Positions 1 through 11,484 of a stretch of DNA of 64,000 nt are shown piece by piece. The notes beneath the pieces are model-generated. The model saw only the letters and a program-made list of their open reading frames with translations. It was not told the DNA's origin and did not search any database. Position 1 is the stretch's first letter. The number at the start of each line of letters is the position of its first letter. Source of the DNA: Beroe forskalii (taxonomy: Eukaryota; Ctenophora; Nuda; Beroida; Beroidae); the NCBI GenBank assembly GCA_011033025.1, contig WFMF01000139.1, positions 62,001 through 126,000 of the forward strand. The letters are read 5' to 3'. The translations under genes were made by a program, and so were the position numbers.

Positions 1-23
1 CGAAGTCTCGGGCGATGAAAGTA

Positions 24-112
24 TGGATTACACTTCCTTAACCGTCACTGGCTTAATAACACTTGAATCCTTCGATTCCTGTCATTGGCTGTTACAGCTA
101 TTGGAATAGAAG
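24..112 (-). repeat. Inverted copy of the leader of an ORF1-like repeat
   Basis: This stretch is close to the reverse complement of 11,262-11,345, which lies just upstream of the ORF1-like fossil at 11.5 kb; a related stretch is at about 34,979-35,040. It is therefore a fragment of the same dispersed family in the opposite orientation. No coding sequence is visible in it. Confidence 0.7.
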
Positions 113-388
113 TAAAACCATCTCAATAAAAAATCAAGCCGAGGATGGTACTTGAATTGCATTTCAATATCATGAGGGGCATGACCGTTGGCGATTTTCC
201 ATTAACTTGAATGATGCAGTATATTTCTCTTCGATGTTTGAATGAGATCATAGAGCGTGGTTTCGGGGTATGTAGAGCCTAGAGACCCATCACCCACTGT
301 GTGGACTGTGGGATTCAGAGAGTATGATTTCTTGCACGAGGAGGCCGAAAGGCCGTGTGCGGTTCACTTACTACTGTAGAGCTGCATG

Positions 389-1979
389 ACCACCCTGCCC
401 AACTGATGATAAACCTGTCCAACTGATGATAAACCTGCCCAACTGATGATCACCCTGTCCAACTGATGATAAACCTGCCCAACTGATTATCACCCTGTCC
501 AACTGATGATCACCCTGTCCAACTGATAATCAACCTGCCCAACTGATGATCACCCTGTCCAACTGATGATAAACCTGTCCAACTGAAGATCAACCTGTCC
601 AACTGATGATAAACCTGTCCAACTGAAGATCAACCTGCCCAACTGATGATCACCCTGTCCAACTGATGATAAACCTATCCAACTGATAATCAACCTGCCC
701 AACTCAGGGGCGTAGCCAGGATTTTCAGAAGGGGGAGGCGGCTGCTGGCGCCGAGCGCCAGCAGAGAATTATTGACAGTGCCGGCGCGAAGCGCCGGCTG
801 CGGGTCTGGGGGGGGGCGCAGCCCCATGAATCCAGGGGCAGAGCCCCTGCTGAAAATTGGGGGCGGAGCCCCCCGAGAAAATTTTTGAAAGAAGAAGGTG
901 TTTTAGAGCATTTTCCAACAAAATAGGCAGCAAAATAAAAGGATTTGATTGTTAAGTTATATACACAGAATTGGTAGTCAAAATTATGTTTTGGTAGATA
1001 ATAGCTTGTGAATGTTGAAAAATTTTTCCAATTCATAATATTAAACCAACTGATAACCGAATAAATAGCCGAAAAAAGCATCTTGAACTGATTAGACTGC
1101 GAATGAGATATTATATGGGTGATGGGTATTTCACCGGATTAAGTCGCAAATTTACCATCTATGTTTACTAATAATCCCAGCTAATAAATTGTGATGTTTC
1201 AATCTTTGAATGGAATCGAATCACATTGATAGATCGTCATAATATTATGATTTAGCTTAACAACAGAACAAGTTACACCTCAACCTCTTTTAAGTTGGAA
1301 CCGAAATATTTAACCTACGGAGCATTGATATGATTTTACAATACTAGTTTCGCCCCAGAGAAATATAGAAACAGAACTGTTTTGCACTGATGCTCTCACG
1401 TATCTAAACAAACTTCACTCATCATTGGACTAACTAAATTGAAAACCTAGTAGTTAATTAAATCTAAATGAAATATATTTTCTGCGTTGAAAGCAGATTT
1501 ATAAAATTGGGCAAAATTAGTTATTTTCTACTCATCTGAAAAGGGGAGGCGACCGCCCAATACGCCCCTGGCCCAACTGATGATCAGCCTGCCCAACTGA
1601 TGATCAACCTGCCCAACTGATGATCAACCTGCCCAACTGATTATCACCCTGTCCAACTGATGATCAACCTGCCCAACTGATTATCACCCTGTCCAACTGA
1701 TGATCACCCTGTCCAACTGAAGATAAACCTGTCCAACTGAAGATCACCCTGTCCAACTGATGATAAACCTGTCTAACTTAAGATCAACCTGCCCAACTGA
1801 TGATCAACCTGCCCAACTGATTATCACCCTGTCCAACTGATGATAAACCTGCCCAACTGATAATCAACCTGTCCAACTGATGATAAACCTGTCCAACTTA
1901 AGATCAACCTGCCCAACTGATGATCACCCTGTCCAACTGATGATAAACCTGTCCAACTGATAATCACCCTGTCCATTTG
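389..1979. repeat. 20-bp satellite array, split by an insertion
   Basis: Tandem 20-bp units built on aactgatgat + caacctgccc occupy about 389-704 and 1,571-1,979. Variation is mainly at four positions (gat/aat/aag, aaa/cac/caa, gccc/gtcc). The array is interrupted by a transposon at 705-1,570; phase and sequence continue on the other side. Confidence 0.95.
705..1570. mobile_element. Non-autonomous hAT-like DNA transposon
   Basis: The element starts CAGGGGCGTAG and ends TACGCCCCTG, so its outermost ten or so bases are inverted repeats. It is flanked by a perfect 8-bp direct repeat, gcccaact (697-704 and 1,571-1,578), as expected for hAT (or P) insertion. The target was the 20-bp satellite. 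The inside has GC-rich palindromic stretches near 740-870 and then AT-rich sequence; no transposase is visible. A 118-codon open frame on the minus strand (725-1,081) looks accidental. Confidence 0.85.
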
Positions 1980-2890
1980 ACAGGACAAATTTTAGCACGA
2001 GAGCGCCTGCTTTCAGTCTTCATGTAAGTAAGAAGAGGGCTGCCAAATAAACGGATTGGCTTGGATTTCTGACCCATACGCAATTGGGTATATCGGTCCA
2101 TTACTCAAAAACAAATACACAAGATCACTGTTCAGACTTCAGAGTCAAGAAATCAAGCAAAACGAGCTTAAAACAATCTTTAATCTTTCCTAAGTAAATT
2201 TTGAGCCGGATGAATCAAAGTGGGGGAGTCGCTTCTTAGATTTTTTCACACACAAATGCTTGCACTAATTAGCAAGAACTTAAGTATACATCTAAGTCCG
2301 TCTTTCCAATTAATGTTCACGAAACTGAACCTAAGTACAACTTTTTCTTAAATGAAATTTTCAAGCGCAACAGCTCTTCATGTTTTCATTCACATCCTGT
2401 AGGTACTACAGCATTTCGTACAACATGCATGTAACTAGGCATAACATGCGTCATTTTACATTACAATTTTATTACAATTTTGCTAATTTAGGTTCTGAAA
2501 AACAATTGAATTGGCAACCCTCTCCAAGAAGTATATTGTTTGATTCAATTACCAGTTAATAACTTAATAACTTCAATAAGATGATGCATCATAATGATCA
2601 CGATGGCTCCTCTAGGGTATCCCTTGCCCAGGACTGGAGAGAACTAACCATTATTTGATCCCATTACCTCTTCTCTTCATCCTCGCCAGCTGTGTCTTTG
2701 TTGGAGGTTGGTATTATATTCACCAATATATCCAATCTTCCAACTGGCTTCCGTCCAAGCAGAGAGTCTTCATAAGTTCATACTGAATTCCCCAAAATCT
2801 ACAATTTGGCTCCTGACCCAATTGACTGTACTTGTCAGGAGTCAGAAGTCACGCATAAGTTATATTTTGTCATATTCTATCAGTTGTTTC
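1980..2890. other. Intergenic, nothing recognised
   Basis: AT-rich sequence with no coding similarity, tandem repeat or terminal repeat that I can recognise. A 62-codon open frame at 2,708-2,896 has no recognisable features. Confidence 0.5.
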
Positions 2891-3122
2891 TTTTAGTTCA
2901 CCTGGGTGAACTGGAAAATTGGCGAACTAGTACACCGAATACGCGTGTATTCGCGGCGAATTCAGGTGAATTCAAGTGAATTCGCCAGAGTCCGCGGCGG
3001 ACTCAGGTGAGTCGGCAGAGTCCGCCAAAAAATTTTGGCGAACTCCGCCGCGAATTCACCTGAATTCACCTGAATTCACCTGAATTCGCGGCGAATTCGC
3101 GGCGAATTCAGGTGAACTAAAA
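2891..3122. mobile_element. Palindromic MITE rich in gaattc/aggtga
   Basis: The outer 13 bases are perfect inverted repeats (ttttagttcacct at 2,891-2,903; aggtgaactaaaa at 3,110-3,122). The interior consists of nested palindromes of gaattc, ccgcgg-like and aggtga/tcacct blocks, so the whole 232 bp can fold back. No ORF. Probably a non-autonomous DNA transposon; family unknown. Confidence 0.75.
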
Positions 3123-3717
3123 TCGTGGATTATGCCTCTCATGATTGTGATTTTTATTTATTTTTGAAGTTTTGAATCATTTTCAACAATTCTTTTCCGG
3201 TCTCCCTGCAGAATGGGTATGAACGAAAATATTGAAACTTCGAAATATTCGAGCGATGTAGTGGTTCGAATATCAATTATTACAACAGCGCTGTGTTGTA
3301 GTAATGTTATTGTTAACACCATCCACACTCAGTACACACATTCTGCTCGCCATTTAATTAGGTTTCGAATGGAAGACAAACAACTTCCTCATTGGAAGTG
3401 GAAGGGCCGGTACTGCATAATTATGATGGGTATGATCGCATATGCTGATGCAATTAGTGCTGCGAGAGGGCGGGCGTGAGCACCACATCATTAGCTCTGA
3501 TGAGAGGGTTATGTTACGGGAGAGAGTAGCGCGTGGTGTATCACGTGACTGGTTTAGCCGATTTTCAAGTGCCTCGTTAACCCACTTAAAATCATGTTAG
3601 GAATTTTGGACAAAAACCATGATGATCAGCTTGACGAGTACTTTCAGATGAGCTAATAAGTCTTCAGATCCCAGGACCATCACGGCCCCTATGTTCATAT
3701 CAACTGGAGTATCATCA
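3123..3717. other. Intergenic with an unassigned 88-codon ORF
   Basis: Contains an open frame at 3,213-3,479 (+) of 88 codons that I cannot relate to any family; it could be chance. The rest shows no repeat structure. Confidence 0.35.
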
Positions 3718-3881
3718 GGCACCTGCATCGTTACGCGTCGATCGAATGAATTGATCAAATGAAAAACGCACACAATCGCTCGCGCTTGCTTTTTTGCGCG
3801 GACGTCTTCGTTAAAGTGTATTGTGTGCGTATTTCATTTGATCAACCCATTTGATCGACGCGGAACGATGAAACCACCTTA
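3718..3881 (-). mobile_element. Fold-back MITE, family 1 (inverted copy)
   Basis: The two halves are imperfect inverted repeats around gatcgacgcg and tcaaatgaaaaacgcacacaat. This is the same element as 4,969-5,131 and 29,998-30,161 but in the opposite orientation. It lies just outside the segmental duplication. Confidence 0.8.
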
Positions 3882-4968
3882 GGCAGGTGTCGCCACCTCG
3901 AAAAATGAGAATTCTTCTGAAATTTCCGATCGCGCGGCGCCATGTACGTACGTGAATATACTGTTAAATCAGTATCACACGCGTACAAATTGTGGTTTTG
4001 TGGAAATTTCAGACACCGATCTCAGAGGTGGCGACACCTCAGTAACAATGTCAGATTATAAATAATATCATCAATTATAACCTTCCAGATAAAAAATTTT
4101 TCCTACTATGGGAGTACATATTATTATGCTTCTTGATGACGAACTGTAACTTTTAACCAACTATTAAAATATTAAATTGACACAACCCTAGGATCTACAG
4201 CCCTAAGAAAGAAACAAGTAACTGACAAAAGTATAGTTTCGAGATATATAACAAATTTCTACAACAAACGTTATCGCGTTGCCCGTCTAGTCTATTTCTT
4301 CTGACTGGATGGCTAAAAAGTGACGTCTATATGTGGAACGTTGCGCCGCGCGCGAGGGTAGGGTAACATCCTACGAGTGACAAGTAATCGCGTTTCTTGC
4401 TACATGAACTATGAATGCAAGTGGCTTCTGGCTTTTATCAACAAATTGAAATAGAAAGAAAGGATTCAATGTCTTCATTAAGTACAATACACTTAGTTAC
4501 AGGAAATCCATTCATAACTTATTCAATTTCATATTTATCTATCCATTCACACATACAACATACCCTTATTTTATTTCATTACATAGGTTTATTTCATTAC
4601 AATTACATAGGTTCAATTTTAAATTATTCAATTTCACGATTCATGTAATTGTTTTTTGACACCGTAGTTACAGTAACATTAACAGGGGCAGTTCGAAATT
4701 CGAATTCAGGCATGCACTTCGAGCGTCTTTTGAGTGCGCGCGGCAAATAGTCATGGTGATAGTCTAACTCTAAGTCATGGGCACTTAAATGTTAAACTTC
4801 CTAAGCCGCGCAACGCAAACAGGGGTATACGTGTTTAGCAAATGTTAAACAGACACGACGCGCAAGCCGTGAACTGCAAATCGAACTGTCACCATAATGA
4901 TCAACCGACTAACCGTAAAAATCGAAACAAAATTACAATCATCACAAAAAACACCAAAATGTAAAAGT

Positions 4969-5131
4969 AAGGTGGTTTCATCGTTCCGCGTCGATCAAAT
5001 GGATTGATCAAATGAAAAACGCACACAATACACTTTTATGAAGACATCCGCGCAAAAAAGCTAGCGCGCGATTGTGTGCCATTTTCATTTGATCAGTTCA
5101 TTTGATCGACGCGTAACGATGCAGGTGCCTA
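4969..5131 (+). mobile_element. Fold-back MITE, family 1
   Basis: Starts aaggtggtttcatcgtt and ends aacgatgcaggtgcct; long imperfect terminal inverted repeats contain gatcgacgcg and caaatgaaaaacgcacacaat. No coding capacity. The corresponding copy in unit B is 29,998-30,161. Confidence 0.82.
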
Positions 5132-5147
5132 AAACCATTACGTTACG

Positions 5148-5304
5148 CGTATGTGTGCACATGGATCGATCGAAAGGGCCATCGCATCGAAAGTACGCGC
5201 AAATTACAGTGCGCGCGCAAAGCTGTAAATTTGCTTTTCCATTTTCATTGAAATTTGCGCATTTTTTCGACGGATCTTTCGATCGATCCATGTGCACACA
5301 TACG
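5148..5304. mobile_element. Fold-back MITE, family 2
   Basis: Perfect 29-bp terminal inverted repeats beginning cgtatgtgtgcacatggatc and ending with its reverse complement. The middle is GC-alternating (gcgcgcgc). The unit B copy is at 30,179-30,330. It sits 16 bp downstream of a family 1 element. Confidence 0.85.
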
Positions 5305-5386
5305 GGTGAAGGTAAATAATTCTTGATTAAAAATAAGATTGAATTTTACTAATAATTTACACCAGGAAAAAACCTTTGGGTTCCTA

Positions 5387-5608
5387 TTTCCTAAGCCCGC
5401 ATAGGGGCGTGTGGACTTGGAGGACTCAAAACATCTCCCACAAAGTTTTCAGCCTCATCAACCAGTATTCACCCCAATAATTCATTCTCCAATAGCCTTA
5501 AATCTTTTATTCTAAGTTTATGTGCACTGTAAGTATAATGGAGGGACTCGTCTAAACACATATCCCTGTGTGGAAGCGCGCGACACACACCTATGCGGGC
5601 TTAGGAAA
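5387..5608. mobile_element. Fold-back MITE, family 3
   Basis: About 19-bp terminal inverted repeats (tttcctaagcccgcatagg and its complement) bound 222 bp without an ORF. It is the third short inverted-repeat element in a row. The unit B copy is 30,413-30,637. Confidence 0.75.
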
Positions 5609-6192
5609 CCCGTTTCCACTTAAAGAGGAGTAAGTAAAAGAGTACATCCCAAACTAAATGAGACAAAGGTAGAGGAGGGCCATGCGTATCACCTGCATAC
5701 GAGAAATACGATTAAAAGTCATTCAAACACCATATCCAATGAGTGACTTGTCTTCTGAGAGTGTCCTTCCCACGCTACTCTGAAAAAGGTGGTGCCCCGG
5801 CAACAAGGCTATCATAATAATGGGTGAGTGTCTCTAGGAGCCAAGTGTAGGCGGTTACCAACCAGCACTTTACCCGGCATAGCGTCACCGGCTCACTGAA
5901 ACATAATACCGGTCATGAAACATCTTTTGTAGAAAGTTATTGCAATATGAGGTAGCAATATATCGCAGGACACTCAACTCAGTGAATTAGTACTATCTGA
6001 ACAAGATTAATCATTTCAAATTTCCAAATCGTATACATAAGCGACTGTCAAGTGTATCACGTACGTTCGAATTGTACACAAGTGGAAATTTGAGGACCAT
6101 TCGACATTCCCACACGCGGCAGTACTCGAATTACTCGAATTACGCGCCACGACTGGGTCTGACGACGTCAGACAAGGTTTGATTCTGATAAC
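5609..6192. other. Downstream flank of TMEM214 copy A
   Basis: Follows the TMEM214 stop codon on the minus strand and presumably holds its 3' UTR. It is colinear with 30,638-31,270. No ORF or polyadenylation site that I could assign with confidence. Confidence 0.4.
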
Positions 6193-6778
6193 TCACTTAA
6201 TAAAGTTGTCCGTGATGTAGACAGTGGTAGCGTTATACCATTCCTGAGTGGAAGCCCACGCTTCAGCGGCCCACGCTTCAGCGTACTCCGACCCAGTGGC
6301 CCAGTACTGGACCACATACTCCGACCCAGTGGCCCAGTACTGGACCACATACTCCGACCCTGTGGCCCAATACTGGACCACATACTCCAAGCCAGTGTCC
6401 CAATACTGAACCGCTAACTCCCAGTAGTGCGCCGAGGCGTCCTCCAGCCAAACCACACGCTCTGGTGTGGTGAGGGACTTCAAGCAGGAGTAGCTCCTCT
6501 CTAACATGTCCACTACACCGGCTTTCATCTGCAAGCGAATTATTAGAGTGGGCAATCAGCAATGTCATTATTGTCAATGGAATTGAATCTCGCTGTTTTC
6601 CGCCTGTTCAGCGTCACTGTATATACGTGTTTAGCAATTATGGGAGCCCCATTATTGCTAAACACGTATATCCCTAACAGTAACACTAAAAAATGGCTAG
6701 TGTCCCATATAACTCTGGGCTCTTCATTATCTATGACAATGACGTCACTCAGAAAAATACATTTAAGCGCACCTAGCG

Positions 6779-6865
6779 CTTTAAGGGTTAGGGTCAGGAT
6801 TTGTTAGGGTTAGGGTAAGGATTAAGGTTAGGGTTTTGGTTAGGGCCAGATTTAGGTTTAGGATA
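6779..6865. repeat. Degenerate telomere-like (TTAGGG) tract
   Basis: Irregular runs of gttaggg/ttaggg with interruptions, in intron 12 of TMEM214 copy A. Absent from unit B. Too short and degenerate to be a chromosome end. Confidence 0.7.
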
Positions 6866-7051
6866 CAGAAAAATTGACGTTTAGATCTGTGAAGTCACTC
6901 AGCCGGAGTTATATGGGACACACCTAAAAATAGGTCCCATGCATTGGGATCTATTTTGCGCGCGCAAGCGCGGTTCTTCAATTTCAATTTCAAAATAAAA
7001 ACGCGCAGTACGCAACAAAACAGGGACCCCTAACTCACTAAGATCTCCTAC

Positions 7052-7096
7052 CTGTTCAGCAAGGATCTCCTACCTGTTCAGCAAGGATCTCTCTGT
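7052..7096 (-). repeat. Duplicated splice donor of TMEM214 exon 12
   Basis: In unit A the minus-strand exon end plus donor (GCTGAACAG|GTAGGAGATC) occurs twice, 22 bp apart, giving donors after 7,074 and 7,052. Unit B has one (31,872). Use of the second donor would add 22 nt and shift the frame. Confidence 0.8.
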
Positions 7097-7500
7097 TAGC
7101 GAGGAGGTAGTTGAGGTTCTCCTGGAGGAAGAGGAAGAAGAGGAGGAGGGTGGAGGAGACGGAGTTGTAGATCGTGTAGGAGTACTCCATGAGAAGCGGC
7201 ACGTGAGCCATGCCGTACTTGTGGACTAGTTTCCCACACTCCTGAGTATAGTCACTTAGCCCCAGTATCAAACAGCTATCGAACTATGTAAATTTTCACA
7301 CTGCTCATGACTCAGATCTTCATAAAACTTTGGGCAATAGAATTATCACTGAGCAATACCACCATGATGTCTAGGTAAATGTCTAGGTAAATTTCAAGGT
7401 AAATGACTATTGTCTAGGTAAATGTCTAGGTAAATTTCAACGTAAATTTGTAAATTATAGCACTATCAAAATATCACCGAGCAATACTCTCCGATTTGTA

Positions 7501-8590
7501 CTACAAACATGGACATTCTGTAAGATCCTGTCTACAAACCTGGACATTCTGTAAGATCCTGTCCACACTCCTGGACATTCTGTAAGATCCTGTCCACAAA
7601 CCTGGACATTCTGTAAGATCCTGTCTACAAACCTGGACATTCTGTAAGATCCTGTCTACAAACCTGGACATTCTGTAAGATCCTGTCTACAAACCTGGAC
7701 ATTCTGTAAGATCCTGTCTACAAACCTGGACATTCTGTAAGATCCTGTCTACAAGCCTGGACATTCTGTAAGATCCTGTCTACAAACCTGTACATTCTGT
7801 AAGATCCTGTCTACAAACCTGGACATTCTGTAAGATCCTGTCTACAAACCTGGACATTCTGTAAGATCCTGTCTACAAACCTGGACATTCTGTAAGATCC
7901 TGTCTACAAACCTGGACATTCTGTAAGATCCTGTCTACAAACCTGGACATTCTGTAAGATCCTGTCCACAAACCTGGACATTCTGTAAGATCCTGTCTAC
8001 AAACCTGGACATTCTGTAAGATCCTGTCTACAAACCTGGAAATTCTATAAGATCCTGTCCACAAACCTGGAAATTCTGTAAGATCCTGTCTACAAACCTG
8101 GACATTCTGTAAGATCCTGTCCACAAACCTGGAAATTCTGTAAGATCCTGTCTACAAACCTGGACATTCTGTAAGATCCTGTCCACAAACCTGGAAATTC
8201 TGTAAGATCCTGTCTACAAACCTGGACATTCTGTAAGATCCTGTCTACAAACCTGGAAATTCTGTAAGATCCTGTCTACAAACCTGGACATTCTGTAAGA
8301 TCCTGTCCACAAACCTGGAAATTCTGTAAGATCCTGTCTACAAACCTGGACATTCTGTAAGATCCTGTCTACAAACCTGGACATTCTGTAAGATCCTGTC
8401 TACAAACCTGGACATTCTGTAAGATCCTGTCTACAAACCTGGACATTCTATAAGATCCTGTCTACAAACCTGGAAATTCTATAAGATCCTGTCCACAAAC
8501 CTGGACATTCTGTAAGATCCTGTCCACAAACCTGGACATTCTGTAAGATCCTGTCTACACTCCTGGACATTCTGTAAGATCCTGTCCACA
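7501..8590. repeat. 31-bp minisatellite grown from TMEM214 exon 11
   Basis: About 35 head-to-tail copies of ctgtctacaaacctggacat + tctgtaagatc. Variants alternate tctac/tccac and ggacatt/ggaaatt. The unit matches the last codons of TMEM214 exon 11 (minus strand VDRILQNVQ) and its downstream intron start. Unit B has this stretch once (about 32,459-32,494). Because 31 is not a multiple of three, three units make a 31-codon period, and long runs stay open on the minus strand. Confidence 0.95.
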
Positions 8591-10569
8591 CTCTCGTTTT
8601 CCAGGACGCTGGTGTACATCCTACCAGTCCGGGAGGCGCTGAAGGACCCGAACTCCTTAACGTCGTGGAGGATGTAAACTGCGGTCAGCGCAAACATCAC
8701 CAGCAGCGCAAGCTTCAACGCACCCTTGCAAGTGTTAGCAGTATAGGGACATTTCCGACTGCACTTTGCGCGTCTTTTGCGTGCGCGGCGTGAAGACATA
8801 TGAATAACGTCGTGCAAACTTAAGCCGCGCACACAAAAGACGCACAAAGTGCAGTTCAAACTGTCACTGTCACCAGGAGAGCTAGCTTCAGTGCACCCCA
8901 GCAAGGGAGGGAATGTGAATACCGAATTCTTCACAATGGGAAGGTATTCTTTTGCTTTTTAATACTGATAACTTTGTCATTTAAGATCATAACTGTGATT
9001 TACTGCTGCTAAATCAGCAGTAATTCAGCAAATCAGCTGCTCTTGAACAGTAAGACATCAGTTGACGCTGCTACTTACTTGAGAGTAGATGGATTTCTCC
9101 CATCCTTAGCGCGTAACAAACTAAAAAATGCGGAAAAAAAACTAAATAAAAAGTGCGCCCGACGGAAGGTAGGGTACAATCCTACTAACTTGAGAGGGGA
9201 CCCCAGTGCGTGGGACATGTCGCTGCTCAGAGCGAGGGCTTTCCGCTGGTTTTCCTTGACTTTGACCTTCCCGTTAGCCGGGGTGAGGGTAACCACTAAG
9301 AAGTCTGGGAAGAAAGAGGGGGGTTAGTTTATCACATGGGGGTATTTCTCGCTCCGTATTTGCCTCCTTTTCGCCCAGTATTTAAAGTGCACATTAGGGG
9401 TGAATGTGCCCTCATCCCTAATACCTCAGAAATATTATGCGTCTTTCAGCTTTTCAGAAAGTGAGGCTAAAACAGGATAAAAGGGTCTAGGGAGCCCATA
9501 TCTTGAATATGGGTACAACCTCAAAAGAACCACTTGAAACTAACCCAAGGTCTGTTTGAGGGCGGTCTTGTTGACAGTCTTCACGACACTAGTCCACTGG
9601 TCGTGCAGGTGTTCCAACAGCAGCACTGAACTGCCCATGTGTTTGGTAAACATCTGTTGCCATAGTAACCAGGTCTGAGCGTCGCCCTGGAGACACGTCA
9701 GGAGGTAGCTCAACACCACTTTCCTCTGCACTGTACCGCTTTGCTGTAATCTGATGAGGTCGGGATCCGGTCAGCAACAAGTCACACTGGCATTTTAACA
9801 TTATGGTTCTTTGAATTGTCTGACAAATCCCTACTCTTGGAACAATTGAAACCTCATTTTCTGACCCAAATTTAAACCCCTCACTATCTGACTCAAACTT
9901 AATAAACCCCTAAGTATCTGACCCAATCTGATGAGAAGGGAAGGGAAGAATGTCCTCAATCTGGTGTCGGGGGCTGAGGAGAATGCCAATTGCTTGATAA
10001 CAGGAAGAGTCTCCATGAACAGTTCTTGTATGTGTAGATTGAAAATGTCAATATCAATATTATAACTACGATGACTAGTCAGGAAACGCAACAAGCAACT
10101 ATCTACAAGGTACAACTAAGAAATTAGGTTACAAGATTTATTTTCTCAATTCAGTACGGTTTCCAGGGAAAACGTGAGCTGTTCCGCAGCACATTGCCAC
10201 CAGTACCATAAAGAAATTCAAGGAACTCACGTGTGGCAATAGGCCGTTGTTCACAGTGAATACCAGGTCAAAATAGCCAAAAAAGTCACTTGGCGTGATC
10301 TCCACACTTTCTTTGCTGTCAACTATGTCCCTAACAGTATCATCAGTTACCAACAGTTTGACGTGAACGGTCAATTCCGTAAAAGTAATCACTGACAACG
10401 CCGTAAAATTCATCAGTTTAGAAATAATTCAACTTGAAAAGAAGGAAAATAGCATTGAATGTTTGATTTCTTACCTAACAGTATCATCAAGGCATTTGAA
10501 AATGTAGTCCTGAACGGCCTTTTCCGTTTTCCGTGTCTGCAAGATAGGCAGCATCCAAGTGAACCAAAC

Positions 10570-11261
10570 TGGGGAATGATGATGGTTACTGATGGCATTA
10601 TGCAGAACTTACTGCAGCGTTAATTGCAGCAAAATCAATGCATGGTATCTCAGCCACAATAGTTTGATTGGAACCAATCCTTGGATCCTGCATCCTAAAC
10701 ATGGCTTCATTAGAACCGTTTTCTGTTTAAAGTCTGGATTCACTTACATGCAGATCTTAAACAGGTATACATGACGTACCCAAACCTGCGACACTATTGC
10801 CGTATTGCTCAAAGCGACAGCGCGCGCATTGTAAACGAGTGTGATACCACAAAAACATACCCGCGCCCCCCAAACTAATAGTAAGAATTGCCACTGTGAC
10901 AAAATTCAGAGATAGCAGCTGTTATCTCAGCAGACGTTCTGGCCCAAAATTGTCATGCTTCTACATGTTGATCTACCTATCGATCCTCCACAAATCATGC
11001 CGCTTGTGCCGTAGGGAGGAACCCCCATGTAGACCATGACAATTCCGCTGGACAACCTTCTCTGTTATCTTGACTGAATAATTTATCGGCCTTCATTTAA
11101 CTGGCCAAAAACTTCACTTAAAAAGGCCGGTTAAAGTGGGGCAGGTTAAATCAAAGGCCAGTTATAGGGTGTATTCACCCCTTATATTTTGGAAAACATG
11201 AATTTGAGATATGAGTTGGCCAGAATGGCCAGGCCGTGTTATTTTTTGAAGGTTATGTTTC
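10570..11261. other. Start of TMEM214 intron 5 region, unit A
   Basis: Non-coding sequence colinear with 34,265-34,975. It contains ggccggttaa-type short repeats near 11,090-11,165 and a ttggccagaatggccagg motif near 11,218 that recurs at 14,078. Confidence 0.5.
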
Positions 11262-11484
11262 TATTCCAACAGCTGTAACAGCCAATGACAGGAATCGAAG
11301 GATTCAAGTGTAATCAAGTCAGTGACGGTTAAGGAAGTGTAATCCAGATTTTCTTTCTGCTATTCATCAGTTTTCTTGTGCGTGTTGATTAAGCAGCTCT
11401 CTTTTCCAGTTATCTGTACATAGCAACTTGGCCGCACTCAGCACACACCTTCACCTTTGTTGCACACAACTATGTACACACAAC

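Noticed and set aside
725..1081. 118-codon minus-strand ORF as a gene
   Set aside because: Lies inside the hAT-like insertion across GC-rich palindromes; no recognisable protein features.
397..1979. CRISPR-like array
   Set aside because: The 20-bp units are contiguous with no unique spacers, and the genome is eukaryotic.
6779..6865. Interstitial telomere / chromosome fusion point
   Set aside because: Short, degenerate and confined to one intron copy; a simple-repeat origin is enough.
7455..8934. Minus-strand frames with VDRILQNVQ repeats as a repetitive protein
   Set aside because: Only the last unit is TMEM214 exon 11; the rest is a minisatellite with mixed frames.
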